Shown: positions 16,850-25,940 of the stretch, one piece after another | How positions within the stretch are numbered: the stretch's first letter is position 1 | How the letters are laid out: the number at the start of each line of letters is the position of its first letter | The notes under the pieces: model-generated | Told to the model about the DNA's origin: nothing | The model's input: only the letters and a program-made list of their open reading frames with translations | Database searches by the model: none | Made by a program: the position numbers and the translations under genes | DNA from: Mucilaginibacter saanensis | GTDB lineage: Bacteria; Bacteroidota; Bacteroidia; Sphingobacteriales; Sphingobacteriaceae | Length of the DNA: 64,000 nucleotides | Direction of reading: 5' to 3' | Assembly (NCBI RefSeq): GCF_014200575.1 | Contig: NZ_JACHBZ010000005.1 | Location: 62,001 to 126,000 of the forward strand

Positions 16850-17854
16850 TTGAAAAATATCTTTTTAGTTACAGTTTTATTATTCCTGAGCATTCAATTA
16901 AATGCCCAGGAATTAAAGACTGATATATCGGTACATGACCCGGTAATTATAAAACAGGACAGTACTTACTACATTTTTTGTACCGGACAGGGTATAGCCA
17001 TGTGGTCATCTGCCGATAGGGTACACTGGAAAGCCGAAAAGCCGGTTTTTGAAAAAGCCCCGCAATGGGCTGTTGATGCCATCCCGGGATTTAAAAATCA
17101 TATATGGGCTCCCGATATTTCCTATTACAAGGGGTTGTATTACCTGTTTTATTCTGTATCGGTATTTGGTAAAAACACATCGGCAATTGGTTTGGCTACT
17201 AACACCACATTACACACCGCTGATCCTGCGTATAAATGGGTTGATCATGGCAGAATCATCCAATCCTACCCGGGTAAAACCAATTGGAACGCCATTGATC
17301 CTAATTTAATTGTCGATAACGATGGTACGCCATACCTGGTATTTGGATCATTCTGGGACGGACTTAAATTGGTTAAGCTGAAAAAGGACAGGTTAAGCGT
17401 TGCAGAAGATATTGGCAAAATACCAACTATAGCCACGCGCCGCAAGCAGGCATCAGAACATTTGCCTGCGGTTGACGGCAATCCGGTTGATGCCGGAGGT
17501 AATGCTATCGAGGCTCCCTTCATATTTAAACATGATAAATATTTTTATCTGTTTGCCTCTATTGATTATTGCTGCAAGGGACCAAAAAGCACTTATAAAA
17601 TGATCATTGGCCGCTCAAAAAGTTTAAAAGGGCCATACCTTGATAAGGATGGATTAGAGATGAATAAAGGCGGCGGAAGTATCCTGTTGGCCGGTGATAA
17701 GGACTGGTATGGGGTAGGACATAACGGCGTAAGCACCTTTGATGGTGTGGATTATATTATATTTCATGGTTATGATGCCGCAGATAGGGGCATTTCAAAA
17801 CTTAGGATAGAAAAACTGAACTGGGAAAATAACTGGCCCATGATAGTCAGGTAA
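16850..17854 (+). CDS. GH43 arabinan endo-1,5-alpha-L-arabinosidase-like enzyme
   Basis: A 334-residue secreted GH43 five-blade propeller; signal cleavage is near QLNAQ. The three catalytic acids are in place: D30 in V-H-D-P-V, D150 in N-A-I-D-P-N-L and E221 in A-I-E-A-P-F. Elements such as WAPDISYYKGLYYLFYSVS, I-G-L-A-T-N-T-T-L and VGHNGVSTF point to the arabinanase-like subfamilies that cut alpha-1,5-arabinan backbones. The start is TTG at 16850, 10 bp after the GH51 stop. With GH51 trimming branches, this enzyme would cut the debranched chain. Exact substrate is inferred. Confidence 0.9.
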   Translation: MKNIFLVTVLLFLSIQLNAQELKTDISVHDPVIIKQDSTYYIFCTGQGIAMWSSADRVHWKAEKPVFEKAPQWAVDAIPGFKNHIWAPDISYYKGLYYLFYSVSVFGKNTSAIGLATNTTLHTADPAYKWVDHGRIIQSYPGKTNWNAIDPNLIVDNDGTPYLVFGSFWDGLKLVKLKKDRLSVAEDIGKIPTIATRRKQASEHLPAVDGNPVDAGGNAIEAPFIFKHDKYFYLFASIDYCCKGPKSTYKMIIGRSKSLKGPYLDKDGLEMNKGGGSILLAGDKDWYGVGHNGVSTFDGVDYIIFHGYDAADRGISKLRIEKLNWENNWPMIVR

Positions 17855-17938
17855 TTTATAATAAAAGTTGTTGCGCCGTATGTCATGAAGCATTTACACT
17901 ATTGCCAAAGACACAGGCCACAGTTTTAAATAAAAATA

Positions 17939-18925
17939 ATGAAGAGATCAATAAAAAAGCTGCTCGTTGCAGTAATTATAGCTGGGAGTTTAGCTTCGGC
18001 CAAAGCTGCAGCTATCAAGCGCGATACGGTAATTCATGCCGATGGAAATCCTATAATTAAGTATGAGTTTACTGCTGACCCCGCTGCTATGGTTTACAAG
18101 GATAAGGTTTACCTGTATACCGGGCATGACGAAGCACCAACCCAGCATAACGGGTATGTGATGTACAACTGGACCTGTTTTTCGTCCTCAGATATGGTAA
18201 ACTGGACAGAACATCAGTCGCCCCTGAATGTTAAGGATTTTTCATGGGCAAAAGCCGATGCCTGGGCATCGCAGGTAATTGAGCGTAATGGTAAATTTTA
18301 CTGGTATGTAGCGGTTGAGCATGCAACAATTCCGGGTAAAGCCATTGGCGTAGCGATATCTGATAGCCCTACCGGGCCGTTTAAAGATGCCCGGGGTACA
18401 GCATTAGTTACTAATGATATGACAAAGGCGGCCAAGCACTCCTGGGATGATATTGATCCAAGCGTAATTATTGATAAAGATGGGCAGGCTTACTTGTTTT
18501 GGGGTAACGGCGTTTGTTACTATGCCAAACTCAAAGCCAACATGACCGAGCTTGACGGCCCTATACAAACCATTATCTTGCCGCACTACACCGAAGCTCC
18601 ATGGATACACGAGCATAATGGCTGGTATTATCTGTCATACGCGTATGAGTTTCCGGAGAAGATAGCTTACGCCATGAGCCGTAATATTAATGGCCCATGG
18701 GTTTATAAAGGAATCATTAATGAGCTGGCCGGTAACTCCAACACCAATCACCAGGCTATGATTGATTTTAAAGGTAAATCGTACTTTATTTATCATAACG
18801 GTGCTTTGGCCGCCGATGCAGGCAGTTTTCACCGTTCTGTTTGTATTGATTATTTGTATTATAATAAAGATGGCAGCATTAAAAGAGTAGTGATGACGAG
18901 CGAAGGAGTAAGCGCTGCAAAATAG
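17939..18925 (+). CDS. GH43 family glycosidase (arabinofuranosidase/xylosidase type)
   Basis: A 328-residue secreted GH43 protein with signal cleavage near SAKAAA. The catalytic acids are D47 in F-T-A-D-P-A-A, D173 in D-D-I-D-P-S-V and E219 in Y-T-E-A-P-W. The stretch D-K-V-Y-L-Y-T-G-H-D-E and the late N-S-N-T-N-H-Q-A segment resemble the GH43 group containing beta-xylosidase/alpha-arabinofuranosidase enzymes, different from the preceding GH43. It probably releases terminal arabinose or xylose from oligosaccharides. It lies 84 bp after the arabinanase gene and ends the operon at a hairpin. Confidence 0.87.
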   Translation: MKRSIKKLLVAVIIAGSLASAKAAAIKRDTVIHADGNPIIKYEFTADPAAMVYKDKVYLYTGHDEAPTQHNGYVMYNWTCFSSSDMVNWTEHQSPLNVKDFSWAKADAWASQVIERNGKFYWYVAVEHATIPGKAIGVAISDSPTGPFKDARGTALVTNDMTKAAKHSWDDIDPSVIIDKDGQAYLFWGNGVCYYAKLKANMTELDGPIQTIILPHYTEAPWIHEHNGWYYLSYAYEFPEKIAYAMSRNINGPWVYKGIINELAGNSNTNHQAMIDFKGKSYFIYHNGALAADAGSFHRSVCIDYLYYNKDGSIKRVVMTSEGVSAAK

Positions 18926-18959
18926 TTCTGTAGAGTTTTAGGTTTATTTTTGATAGTTT

Positions 18960-18992
18960 AAAACAGGCGGATTAATTATCCTGCCTGTTTTT
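18960..18992. terminator. Terminator after GH43 gene
   Basis: AAAACAGGCGGAT (18960-18972) pairs with TATCCTGCCTGTTTT starting near 18977, with a short TAATTA loop, and ends in a T-run. The convergent NmrA-like gene ends 58 bp away and may share it. Confidence 0.75.
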
Positions 18993-19049
18993 ATGTGTTA
19001 TTACGTGTACTGAGCCTGTAAATATATCAGTTACGGCCCTTTTATGTCA

Positions 19050-19937
19050 TTATTGATTATTAAACCGCGCTGCAAACTCTTGGGAAAAAGCTTCCAATTT
19101 GATGTTGCCTGTAACTGTGGGTTGGTTTAAATCATAGTCTTCCCATAGTTTTCCGCTGCGTACGGCTGTTCCCATCTCTACAAAATTCCTGGCAATTTCT
19201 TCGGGCATGCCATTTTGCAGCAAACCGCTAAGGGCTAGTTCGTCAGTAAATCCTACCCATGGCAGTTCTGGCTTACCAATAGCTGTACCCAAAATGGTTG
19301 CCACTGCACCTGCTGTACGTTCGTCGCTCATTAAATAGCGCACACTTTTTCCGGTAAACGATGTTTGGATCTCCTGAGCAGCAGCGTTAGCAATATCATC
19401 CGGATGAACCATGATGAGCCTGGTGTCAGCATCATAATTGGAACCAAGGAAGCCCTGGTGCCTGATCATATCTATATTGCCATAAAAATTGATGTAGAAG
19501 AACGGTGCCCGCAAATGTTTAACGGCCACCGTATCGAGCTTATTCAATATAATTTCCACATCGTGCATTCCTTTGATCATGCCGGTACCGGCATCAAGAT
19601 GCGCACCAATACTGCTTAAATTAACCACCCGCAATACACCTGACTGCTGAATGGCCCTTGCGTAGTTTTTGCCGGTACCCGCAACGTACTCCCGGTAATT
19701 GATCGCCCCAAAATTTGGCGGTACCATGGTATAAACCACGTCGGCACCGGTAAATGCGGTTGTAAGGAAGGCTATATCGGCAATGGAGCCAATGGCTGCT
19801 GTAGCACCTAATGCTTCTATGTTGGCTATTCTGCCGGCGTTGCTGCTTATAATGGTAACCTGATGACCATTTTCAATTAATTGTTTTGCCAGGGGTTTGC
19901 TGATATTGCCTAATGATCCTGTGAGTGTAATTTTCAT
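19050..19937 (-). CDS. NmrA-like NAD(P)-binding protein
   Basis: A 295-residue atypical SDR. The N-terminal Rossmann motif is T-G-S-L-G-N-I-S-K, in place of the usual GxxGxxG; then come VVYTMVPPNFG and VVNLSSIGAHL, as in NmrA/QOR2-like proteins. An M-V-H-P-D-D-I-A-N-A-A motif lies near residue 180. Many such proteins bind NAD(P) and act as quinone reductases or redox sensors. It is divergently transcribed from an HxlR regulator over an 85-bp spacer with overlapping promoters, suggesting control by that regulator and a role in electrophile or quinone stress. Substrate unknown. Confidence 0.82.
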   Translation of the reverse strand: MKITLTGSLGNISKPLAKQLIENGHQVTIISSNAGRIANIEALGATAAIGSIADIAFLTTAFTGADVVYTMVPPNFGAINYREYVAGTGKNYARAIQQSGVLRVVNLSSIGAHLDAGTGMIKGMHDVEIILNKLDTVAVKHLRAPFFYINFYGNIDMIRHQGFLGSNYDADTRLIMVHPDDIANAAAQEIQTSFTGKSVRYLMSDERTAGAVATILGTAIGKPELPWVGFTDELALSGLLQNGMPEEIARNFVEMGTAVRSGKLWEDYDLNQPTVTGNIKLEAFSQEFAARFNNQ

Positions 19938-19948
19938 GATATTTATAC

Positions 19949-20004
19949 TTTGAATTTGTTGAGATCAAAGGTATATTTGTACTTACTTTTTTACAAGTAC
20001 TTAC
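19949..20004. promoter_or_regulatory. Divergent overlapping promoters with repeated HxlR-type operator
   Basis: Rightward: TTTG (19949-19952), 19 bp, TATATTTG (19972-19979), an exact consensus promoter for the HxlR gene. Leftward: TACCTTTG read on the minus strand (19973-19966) with TTG 20 bp upstream (19996-19994), a promoter for the NmrA-like gene. Two direct copies of GTACTTAC (19979-19986 and 19997-20004), whose first six bases also form an inverted pair with AAGTAC, overlap both start regions, as expected for an operator of a dimeric winged-helix regulator. Confidence 0.65.
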
Positions 20005-20022
20005 CCTGAAGTATGTATAACA

Positions 20023-20442
20023 ATGACAGAGATCAAAGAAAGTTCAACAATACAGGAAAATAAAAAGATAGCATTTAAGGAGTGCCCTGTAACTTATGTA
20101 ATGGAGAAAATAGGGGGGCACTGGAAACCCATTATTTTGTTTCACCTGCTATCAGGCAGTAAGCGTTACAGCGAACTGAGAAAATCAATACCTGCAATAA
20201 CCGAAAAAATGCTGATACAGCATCTGAAACAATTGGAGCTTGATAACCTGGTGATGCGTAAAGCCAGGCCGGTAGTACCGCCCTATGTTACTTACAGCCT
20301 TACACCATCGGGTTTTGGCTTAAAGCCGGTTTTATATACCATGGCCGTTTGGGCAATTGAACAGAGCGGAAACAATCCCGAAATATTTTATAAAGACCTG
20401 GCCGATTTTCCGGGCGAGATTCCGGAACCTGCCCAGGCTTAA
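20023..20442 (+). CDS. HxlR-family winged-helix transcriptional regulator
   Basis: A 139-residue MarR-like regulator of the HxlR family. Typical elements are ECPVTYVMEKIGGHWKP (about 21-37), where the Cys before Pro is the redox/electrophile-sensing cysteine of this family, then R-Y-S-E-L-R-K-S-I-P-A-I-T-E-K-M-L recognition region and a wing with V-P-P-Y-V-T-Y-S-L-T-P-S-G. HxlR proteins bind DNA as dimers and often control a neighbouring divergent oxidoreductase. The operator-like repeat in the shared spacer supports control of itself and the NmrA-like gene. A hairpin follows at 20460. Confidence 0.92.
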   Translation: MTEIKESSTIQENKKIAFKECPVTYVMEKIGGHWKPIILFHLLSGSKRYSELRKSIPAITEKMLIQHLKQLELDNLVMRKARPVVPPYVTYSLTPSGFGLKPVLYTMAVWAIEQSGNNPEIFYKDLADFPGEIPEPAQA

Positions 20443-20459
20443 AACAGGTGGTATAAAAA

Positions 20460-20490
20460 AAGAGGGTGTCTTGAAAAGACAACCTCTTAT
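20460..20490 (+). terminator. Terminator after HxlR gene
   Basis: Arms AAGAGGGTGTCTT (20460-20472) and AAGACAACCTCTT (20476-20488), one mismatch, with an A-run before the stem. Confidence 0.6.
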
Positions 20491-20584
20491 ATTCAGGTCA
20501 GTCAGACCATTTATTAAGCATATCACCAACAACATGCTTAATGTTTTTTATGTATACGTAGTTTTTTCTGTATAGTTTATGATA

Positions 20585-20806
20585 TTAAGAAACTACTTTA
20601 AAGTATGACATGATATTATTGAAGAGTGTGACAAACGATTTAAGATTAGAAATAAGCTTAACTTCCGGATGATAGGTTTGAGACAGGGTGTTTGACAAAG
20701 AATTGGTTTCCTGCTGCAAAACTATGAATAGAAGTATAAGAAAAAAAGCTAAGATTTTAACATTTACCTCCAGCGTAATTCTGGACTTTTTCTTATTCCT
20801 GCGCAT
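20585..20806 (-). CDS. Small single-pass membrane protein, unknown
   Basis: A 73-residue frame: a basic N-terminus (MRRNKKKSR), one hydrophobic helix (about 16-31, VKILAFFLILLFIV) and a polar tail. No family was recognised. Support comes from an upstream minus-strand promoter, TTG (20844-20842), 20 bp, TACATTTG (20821-20814), an excellent match to the lineage consensus. The predicted transcript starts within a few nucleotides of the ATG at 20806, so translation would be nearly leaderless. The transcript could instead be a non-coding RNA. Confidence 0.45.
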   Translation of the reverse strand: MRRNKKKSRITLEVNVKILAFFLILLFIVLQQETNSLSNTLSQTYHPEVKLISNLKSFVTLFNNIMSYFKVVS

Positions 20807-20813
20807 TGTAGTG

Positions 20814-20844
20814 CAAATGTAGGTAGCTTAATTAAAGTTGTCAA
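20814..20844 (-). promoter_or_regulatory. Promoter for the small membrane protein frame
   Basis: On the minus strand TTG (20844-20842), N20, TACATTTG (20821-20814). Predicted transcript start is about 20807. Confidence 0.55.
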
Positions 20845-20981
20845 TCCGTGAAAACACCGTATTTTTTGAGTTTTAATTTACCTGAAACCACGCCGCAAAT
20901 TGATGGCTTTCTGGTAAATTTGCTGACGTGCTTACATGGTGTTTGGGTAAAAGAAATTATTGGCCAATAGCTCCTGATTAA

Positions 20982-21512
20982 TTATTCAAATTGCAGATTG
21001 TAAACTTTGAGCGCTCTGCTTGCATGCTTTGACGCCTTTGAAAAATGAATGAATGCAGCAACCAACAAGGCTGTTGCTACCCCTGTAAAAACATACGCCC
21101 CCGTGAGGCTGCTGTGATGCTGAGGCGGATAAATAAAACCAGGCTGCCCATTAACCCAACCTGCAGTAGGCATGTTATTCAGATTGTCTTTTGAATGATG
21201 TGCAAATTCAATAATTGCCGCGGGTATTGATGCAGCAGCGCCGCCCATCGAAATGAAACTCCAGGTAGCATAAGTTTTAGCTTTTTTAAACTCCATAGCC
21301 GATGGCGCATAGGCCAACAACTTGATTTTTACATCTTCGGCGGTTTGTAATTTGCCGCCAATGGTATATAAATATCCGGAGTACCGGCCGTCGCCAAAAG
21401 GGATGATCTTTATAACGCTGTCGGGTTGTGCCTGTGGCTTTTTAATATCCTGAGCTTTAATAAATAAGGTTGAAAACAGGAATAATAAGGTGATAATGAT
21501 AGGGTTTTTCAT
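20982..21512 (-). CDS. Secreted/membrane hypothetical protein
   Basis: A 176-residue protein with a signal peptide (cleavage near FIKAQ). A globular segment with F-G-D-G-R-Y-S-G-Y-L-Y-T and L-L-A-Y-A-P-S-A is followed by two hydrophobic helices (about 84-100 and 138-157) separated by a His/Pro/Gly-rich loop. The last 20 residues are basic. This layout suggests a small envelope protein. No family was recognised, and the neighbours (HxlR gene, GH2 enzyme) give no functional hint. Confidence 0.65.
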   Translation of the reverse strand: MKNPIIITLLFLFSTLFIKAQDIKKPQAQPDSVIKIIPFGDGRYSGYLYTIGGKLQTAEDVKIKLLAYAPSAMEFKKAKTYATWSFISMGGAAASIPAAIIEFAHHSKDNLNNMPTAGWVNGQPGFIYPPQHHSSLTGAYVFTGVATALLVAAFIHFSKASKHASRALKVYNLQFE

Positions 21513-21797
21513 TTTAATTTAGTTAGATGTAGGGTTTAGCACAACGTGAGTTTATATATTAAACTCGTATCATTGTTGTTTGTCAATTTGAAATTCTGTA
21601 ACAAATTGATTACTAATGTGAAAGATTCTTAGTTTGCCTTTCTCCCCAAAGGGGAATTTAAGTGACGCTGATGGCAGGGTAAGTAAATTGGGGCAATAAT
21701 TTATTTTAAATGTTAATTATACATTATATATTAGCCCTGCTAAATCGAATAAACCATTTATACAATCTGTCTGCCAGATACTTTATACATTGAACTC

Positions 21798-24700
21798 ATG
21801 AGAAAACTGTTCTTTTTTATTACCTTTTTAAGCTTTGCCGCAGCTGCTTCAGCAAACGTTGGCTATCAGGATACCATTGTAACAGGTGCCCCGGTACCTG
21901 CTGAAATTCAGGACCCGCGTAACATCGGTATTAATAAGGAGGCTGCGCATGCCACATTAATGCCCTATGCTACCTTGCAGGAAGCGCTGAAAGGAAACCG
22001 CCGCACATCAACTTTTAGCCGGAGCTTAAATGGCGTATGGAAATTTAACTGGGTATCATGGCCGCAACAGCGTCCTGTTGATTTTTACCAAACCAACTAC
22101 GATGTATCTGGCTGGAAGGATATCAAAGTTCCTTCCAATTGGCAGATAGAAGGTTACGGAACTCCTTATTACAGTAACTATACTTATATCTTCAAGAAAG
22201 ATTTTCCGCGGGTAATGAGCGAACCACCCAAGAACTTTACCGCTTATAAAGAGCGTAATCCGGTAGGTAGTTACCGTAGAGATTTTACCCTGCCGGCAGA
22301 CTGGAAGGGCCGTCGTACATTTATCACCTTTGATGGGGTAGATGCAGGTTTCTTTATATGGGTTAACGGTAAAAAGGTTGGCTACAGCGTAAATAGTCGT
22401 AATGCTGCTGAATTTGATATTACCAAATATGTGCGACCCGGTAAAAACATGGTGGCTGTAGAAGTATACCGTTTTACCACAGGTAGTTACCTGGAAGATC
22501 AGGACATGTGGAGGTTAAGCGGTATTTTCCGTAACGTAACCTTATGGAGTACACCTCAGGAGCACATCAGGGATTATTTTGTAAAAACCAACCTTGACAA
22601 GCAATATAAAAATGCAACGGTTGAGGTAAATGCCAAAGTGAAAAACTATGGCAGTGCACCTGTTAAAGCAAATACATTGCAGGTTACTTTATATAATGGA
22701 AGTACCATTGTAAAAGGTGCAACAGGACAGGTAGCTGTTAAGGCGCTGCAGCCCGGTGAAGAGGCTATAGTAAAACTTAGTTTCCCGGTAAGTAATCCAC
22801 AAAAATGGACTGCCGAAACACCTAAGTTATATACCACCGTTTTAAGCCTGAAAAATGGCACCACTACTGATGAAACTATATCATCGCGTACAGGCTTCCG
22901 CACCATTGAAATCAAAGGGCGTATATTCACTATTAATGGAACCCGGATTAAACTGAAAGGCGTAAACCGCCATGAGAACTGGCCCGAGGTTGGCCATGCC
23001 GTTACCGAGGAGCAGATGATCAGGGATATTGTGCTGATTAAACAAGCTAACTGTAACCACGTACGTACCTGCCATTACTCGGATGATCCGCGTTGGTACG
23101 AGCTGTGTGATGAGTATGGTATTTACCTGGTGGCCGAAGCCAATCTGGAAAACCATGGCGCCTGGGATGAGTTTAATGAGGACCCAAGGATTAAGGATGC
23201 CATTATTGACCGTAATGTGGCCAATGTGCAAAGCTTTAAAAATCATCCATCGGTTATTATTTGGTCGTTGGGTAATGAGTGCGGCAGCGGGGGCAGCAAT
23301 TTCAGGGCAGCTTTGGATGTGGTGAAAAAACTTGACCCTACACGGCCTACGCACTACCAGGGCTTTGGTGTTGGTGAAAAGAATCCGGCTGATATCGAAA
23401 GTGATATGTATACCGGTTTAGAGCAGGTAGAAGAATATGCCAAAGGCGATAAATTAACCAAGCCGTTTTATCTGTGCGAGTATGCACATGCCATGTTTAA
23501 CTCCATGGGATCTGTTGATGAATACAATGATTTATTTGATAAATATCCAACACTTTTAGGAGGCGCAATTTGGGAGTGGCAGGATCAGGGTGTATGGAAC
23601 AGGCGCGACCCTAATCACCAGATACTGGCTTTTGGAGGTGGTTTTGGCGAATATCCCAATGATCATTACTTTATTCACAAAGGGGTGGTTTTTTCAGACA
23701 GGTCAGTTAAACCGCACTATCCCGAATTAAAACATGCTTACCAGTGGATTGCCGTAACCGGAAAAGATCTGAAAAATGGTATTATCACCATTAAAAACAG
23801 GTATCAGTTTATTAACCTGGATGGTTTTGAAGGTAACTGGCAATTGAGCGAAAACGGTGTGGTAACTACAAAAGGTAATTTTGACATCGGGAAAATAAAC
23901 CCGGGCGAAGAAAAGGAAATCAAAATTCCGTACACCATTATTAACCCTAAGCTTAAAGCCGGTGCCGAGTACTTCCTCAGGATTTCGTTTACTTCAAAAA
24001 CGGATAAGTTATGGGCCAAAAAGGGCTTTGAAGCCGCAAGCCAGCAACTGGCCTTGCCGGTAATAGCTGCTGCTCCGGTTGCCGATTTGGCGGCTCAGCA
24101 AAAGCTTGAATTATCAAATGGTAGTAATGAGATCAAGGTAAAAGGCAAGGATTTTAAAATTGAGTTTGATAAAAAAACAGGCACATTTAACAAGCTGGAG
24201 AAAAATGGCGAAAATGTACTGGCCGATAACGGTGGCCCGATGCTGCATTTATGGCGTGCACCACACCGCAACGATGATATGTGGGCCAACGAAGGCTGGG
24301 AAAAATACGGTATTAAAACCCTTACATGGGTAGTTGCAGAAGTTACTGCAGTACAGGAAGCACCGGGTAAAATAATTATAAGTGCTCATTTAACCGGTAC
24401 AGGTAAACAGGGCTTTACCGTAAGCCATAAAGTACGGTACACTATACAGGGTGACGGCAGTATCAAGGCAGACAATGAAGTGTCATTTAGTGACCCTAAA
24501 GTTGTATTGGCCAGACTTGGTGTAAGGCTCTTTTTGAAAAAGGAGATGGACCAGTTCTCTTATTTTGGTCGTGGCCCTATGGAAAACTATGCCGACAGGA
24601 AGAGCGGCTTTGATGTGGCCCAATATGCAAGCACCGTAAAACAACAGGTAACGCCGTATGAAAAACCAATGGAGAATGGTAATCATGAAGATGTACGTTG

Positions 24701-24962
24701 GGCAAAACTAAGCGCGAAGGATGGAGCTACCATCAAAGTAAGCAAACAGGATAGCCTGTTGCAGGTATCGGCGCAGCCTTATAGTGATGAAGAAATGGAG
24801 CCCGTTGAGTACAGGATAGATTTGCCAAAAAGCAAAGCAACTGTATTAACTGTTAGTGCCCATACATTGGGTGTGGGTTCAAACTCTTGTGGCCCGCGGC
24901 CGCTGGCTAAGTATACTGTTTATGCTAAACCAGACACTTTTAGTTACGAGCTGCATTTATAG
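21798..24962 (+). CDS. Secreted beta-galactosidase, GH2
   Basis: A 1054-residue LacZ-type enzyme with an added signal peptide (cleavage near AASAN), so it works in the periplasm or outside. Domains run in the usual order: sugar-binding jelly roll (about 60-245, N-G-V-W-K-F-N-W then V-P-S-N-W-Q), an Ig-like domain, the TIM barrel, a second Ig-like domain and the beta-galactosidase small-chain domain (about 770-1050). The acid/base is E494 in G-N-E-C-G-S-G and the nucleophile E561 in L-C-E-Y-A-H-A-M; the R-H-E-N block is present. It removes beta-galactosyl residues, fitting galactan or arabinogalactan side chains. It is monocistronic. A TCCCC-AAA-GGGGA hairpin lies upstream at 21643-21655. Confidence 0.95.
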   Translation: MRKLFFFITFLSFAAAASANVGYQDTIVTGAPVPAEIQDPRNIGINKEAAHATLMPYATLQEALKGNRRTSTFSRSLNGVWKFNWVSWPQQRPVDFYQTNYDVSGWKDIKVPSNWQIEGYGTPYYSNYTYIFKKDFPRVMSEPPKNFTAYKERNPVGSYRRDFTLPADWKGRRTFITFDGVDAGFFIWVNGKKVGYSVNSRNAAEFDITKYVRPGKNMVAVEVYRFTTGSYLEDQDMWRLSGIFRNVTLWSTPQEHIRDYFVKTNLDKQYKNATVEVNAKVKNYGSAPVKANTLQVTLYNGSTIVKGATGQVAVKALQPGEEAIVKLSFPVSNPQKWTAETPKLYTTVLSLKNGTTTDETISSRTGFRTIEIKGRIFTINGTRIKLKGVNRHENWPEVGHAVTEEQMIRDIVLIKQANCNHVRTCHYSDDPRWYELCDEYGIYLVAEANLENHGAWDEFNEDPRIKDAIIDRNVANVQSFKNHPSVIIWSLGNECGSGGSNFRAALDVVKKLDPTRPTHYQGFGVGEKNPADIESDMYTGLEQVEEYAKGDKLTKPFYLCEYAHAMFNSMGSVDEYNDLFDKYPTLLGGAIWEWQDQGVWNRRDPNHQILAFGGGFGEYPNDHYFIHKGVVFSDRSVKPHYPELKHAYQWIAVTGKDLKNGIITIKNRYQFINLDGFEGNWQLSENGVVTTKGNFDIGKINPGEEKEIKIPYTIINPKLKAGAEYFLRISFTSKTDKLWAKKGFEAASQQLALPVIAAAPVADLAAQQKLELSNGSNEIKVKGKDFKIEFDKKTGTFNKLEKNGENVLADNGGPMLHLWRAPHRNDDMWANEGWEKYGIKTLTWVVAEVTAVQEAPGKIIISAHLTGTGKQGFTVSHKVRYTIQGDGSIKADNEVSFSDPKVVLARLGVRLFLKKEMDQFSYFGRGPMENYADRKSGFDVAQYASTVKQQVTPYEKPMENGNHEDVRWAKLSAKDGATIKVSKQDSLLQVSAQPYSDEEMEPVEYRIDLPKSKATVLTVSAHTLGVGSNSCGPRPLAKYTVYAKPDTFSYELHL

Positions 24963-25020
24963 GAAAAGAAAATCCGGACCAATCAATATAGCAGTTGGTG
25001 CGAAGAGCCGATATTATTAT

Positions 25021-25058
25021 AAAAAAGGTCGGGGGATTTAAATCCCCTGACCTTTTTT
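25021..25058. terminator. Bidirectional terminator after GH2 gene
   Basis: Perfect-looking arms at 25021-25039 and 25040-25058 (AAAAAAGGTCGGGGGATTT and its near complement), with A-run and T-run flanks serving both convergent genes. Confidence 0.85.
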
Positions 25059-25079
25059 ATGCCTTAAGTAAATGGCAGT

Positions 25080-25940
25080 TTAATTAGGTGCCACAGGTGA
25101 ACTGCTATTGGTGTAAGGCCATATTCCGGGTTTAGGAAAAGCTATGCCTTTATTGCTGCCACGGGTGTTATTGTCCTGTCCAAAGTAGTATAATGGCCAG
25201 CCTTTGTAACTTAATTGCGATTTTCCAAATACTGTAATTATTGCAAATTGTGTTTTATCAAGTATTGAAGGCACATTCAGTACAGTTTTCACCGTGTCAA
25301 TGGGCCATACTTTATTATTGCTGAAATCGGGTACAGTAAAGGTGTTTGTTTTGGATTTATCGTGACTAAAAGAGTACAGGGTTTGGCCTCGGTCGTCAGT
25401 AATATATTGGGTAACCTCATTGCCCGGCTTAAGCAGGTGATCATAATTTACATTATCAACACCCAACAATTGGCTATTGGTAACCATTACAGTATAATCG
25501 GGCTTGGCAACAAACCAAATACTTTCCAGGCCATCGCCATTGGTATCGCCGGCTTTGGCATCGCCAGAAAAATAATATAGAGGCCAGCCCTTGTAAGTGG
25601 TTTGTTTAGCGCCATCACTTGCGCGTGTAATAGTGCCGAAGTCTTTGGCATCAAGACCCTTATCAAGGGTTAAGTTAGGCTGGTAAAATGTTGGCCATGC
25701 AGTGGTACAACCCCCACTGCATCCCGAAGTTCCGTTAGCATCAATAGCAAAAAAATACAACGTTTTTCCCTTATCATCGGTCATAACGCTACCAAATTTT
25801 GTATTGACAGCCAATTGAATAGTATTAGCCGGGGCGGTTGAGGTTGTGCTTTTGGAGTTGTTGTCTTTTTTACATGACCAGGCGGCAAACATTACAGCAA
25901 TACCGGCAATTGCGAGGGGGAGATTTTGTCTGAGTTTCAT
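25080..25940 (-). CDS. COG4315-type repeat lipoprotein
   Basis: A 286-residue protein with a lipoprotein signal (F-A-A-W-S-C, Cys at about 23). The mature part has two copies of the 'secreted repeat' unit (PF03640): M-T-D-D-K-G-K-T-L-Y-F-F then Y-K-G-W-P-L-Y-Y-F-S-G-D, and later I-T-D-D-R-G-Q-T-L-Y-S-F then Y-K-G-W-P-L-Y-Y-F-G-Q-D. The second unit ends in W-P-Y-T-N. Proteins of this family are surface lipoproteins with a suggested redox or electron-transfer role, unproven. It is monocistronic and convergent with the GH2 gene. Confidence 0.85.
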   Translation of the reverse strand: MKLRQNLPLAIAGIAVMFAAWSCKKDNNSKSTTSTAPANTIQLAVNTKFGSVMTDDKGKTLYFFAIDANGTSGCSGGCTTAWPTFYQPNLTLDKGLDAKDFGTITRASDGAKQTTYKGWPLYYFSGDAKAGDTNGDGLESIWFVAKPDYTVMVTNSQLLGVDNVNYDHLLKPGNEVTQYITDDRGQTLYSFSHDKSKTNTFTVPDFSNNKVWPIDTVKTVLNVPSILDKTQFAIITVFGKSQLSYKGWPLYYFGQDNNTRGSNKGIAFPKPGIWPYTNSSSPVAPN

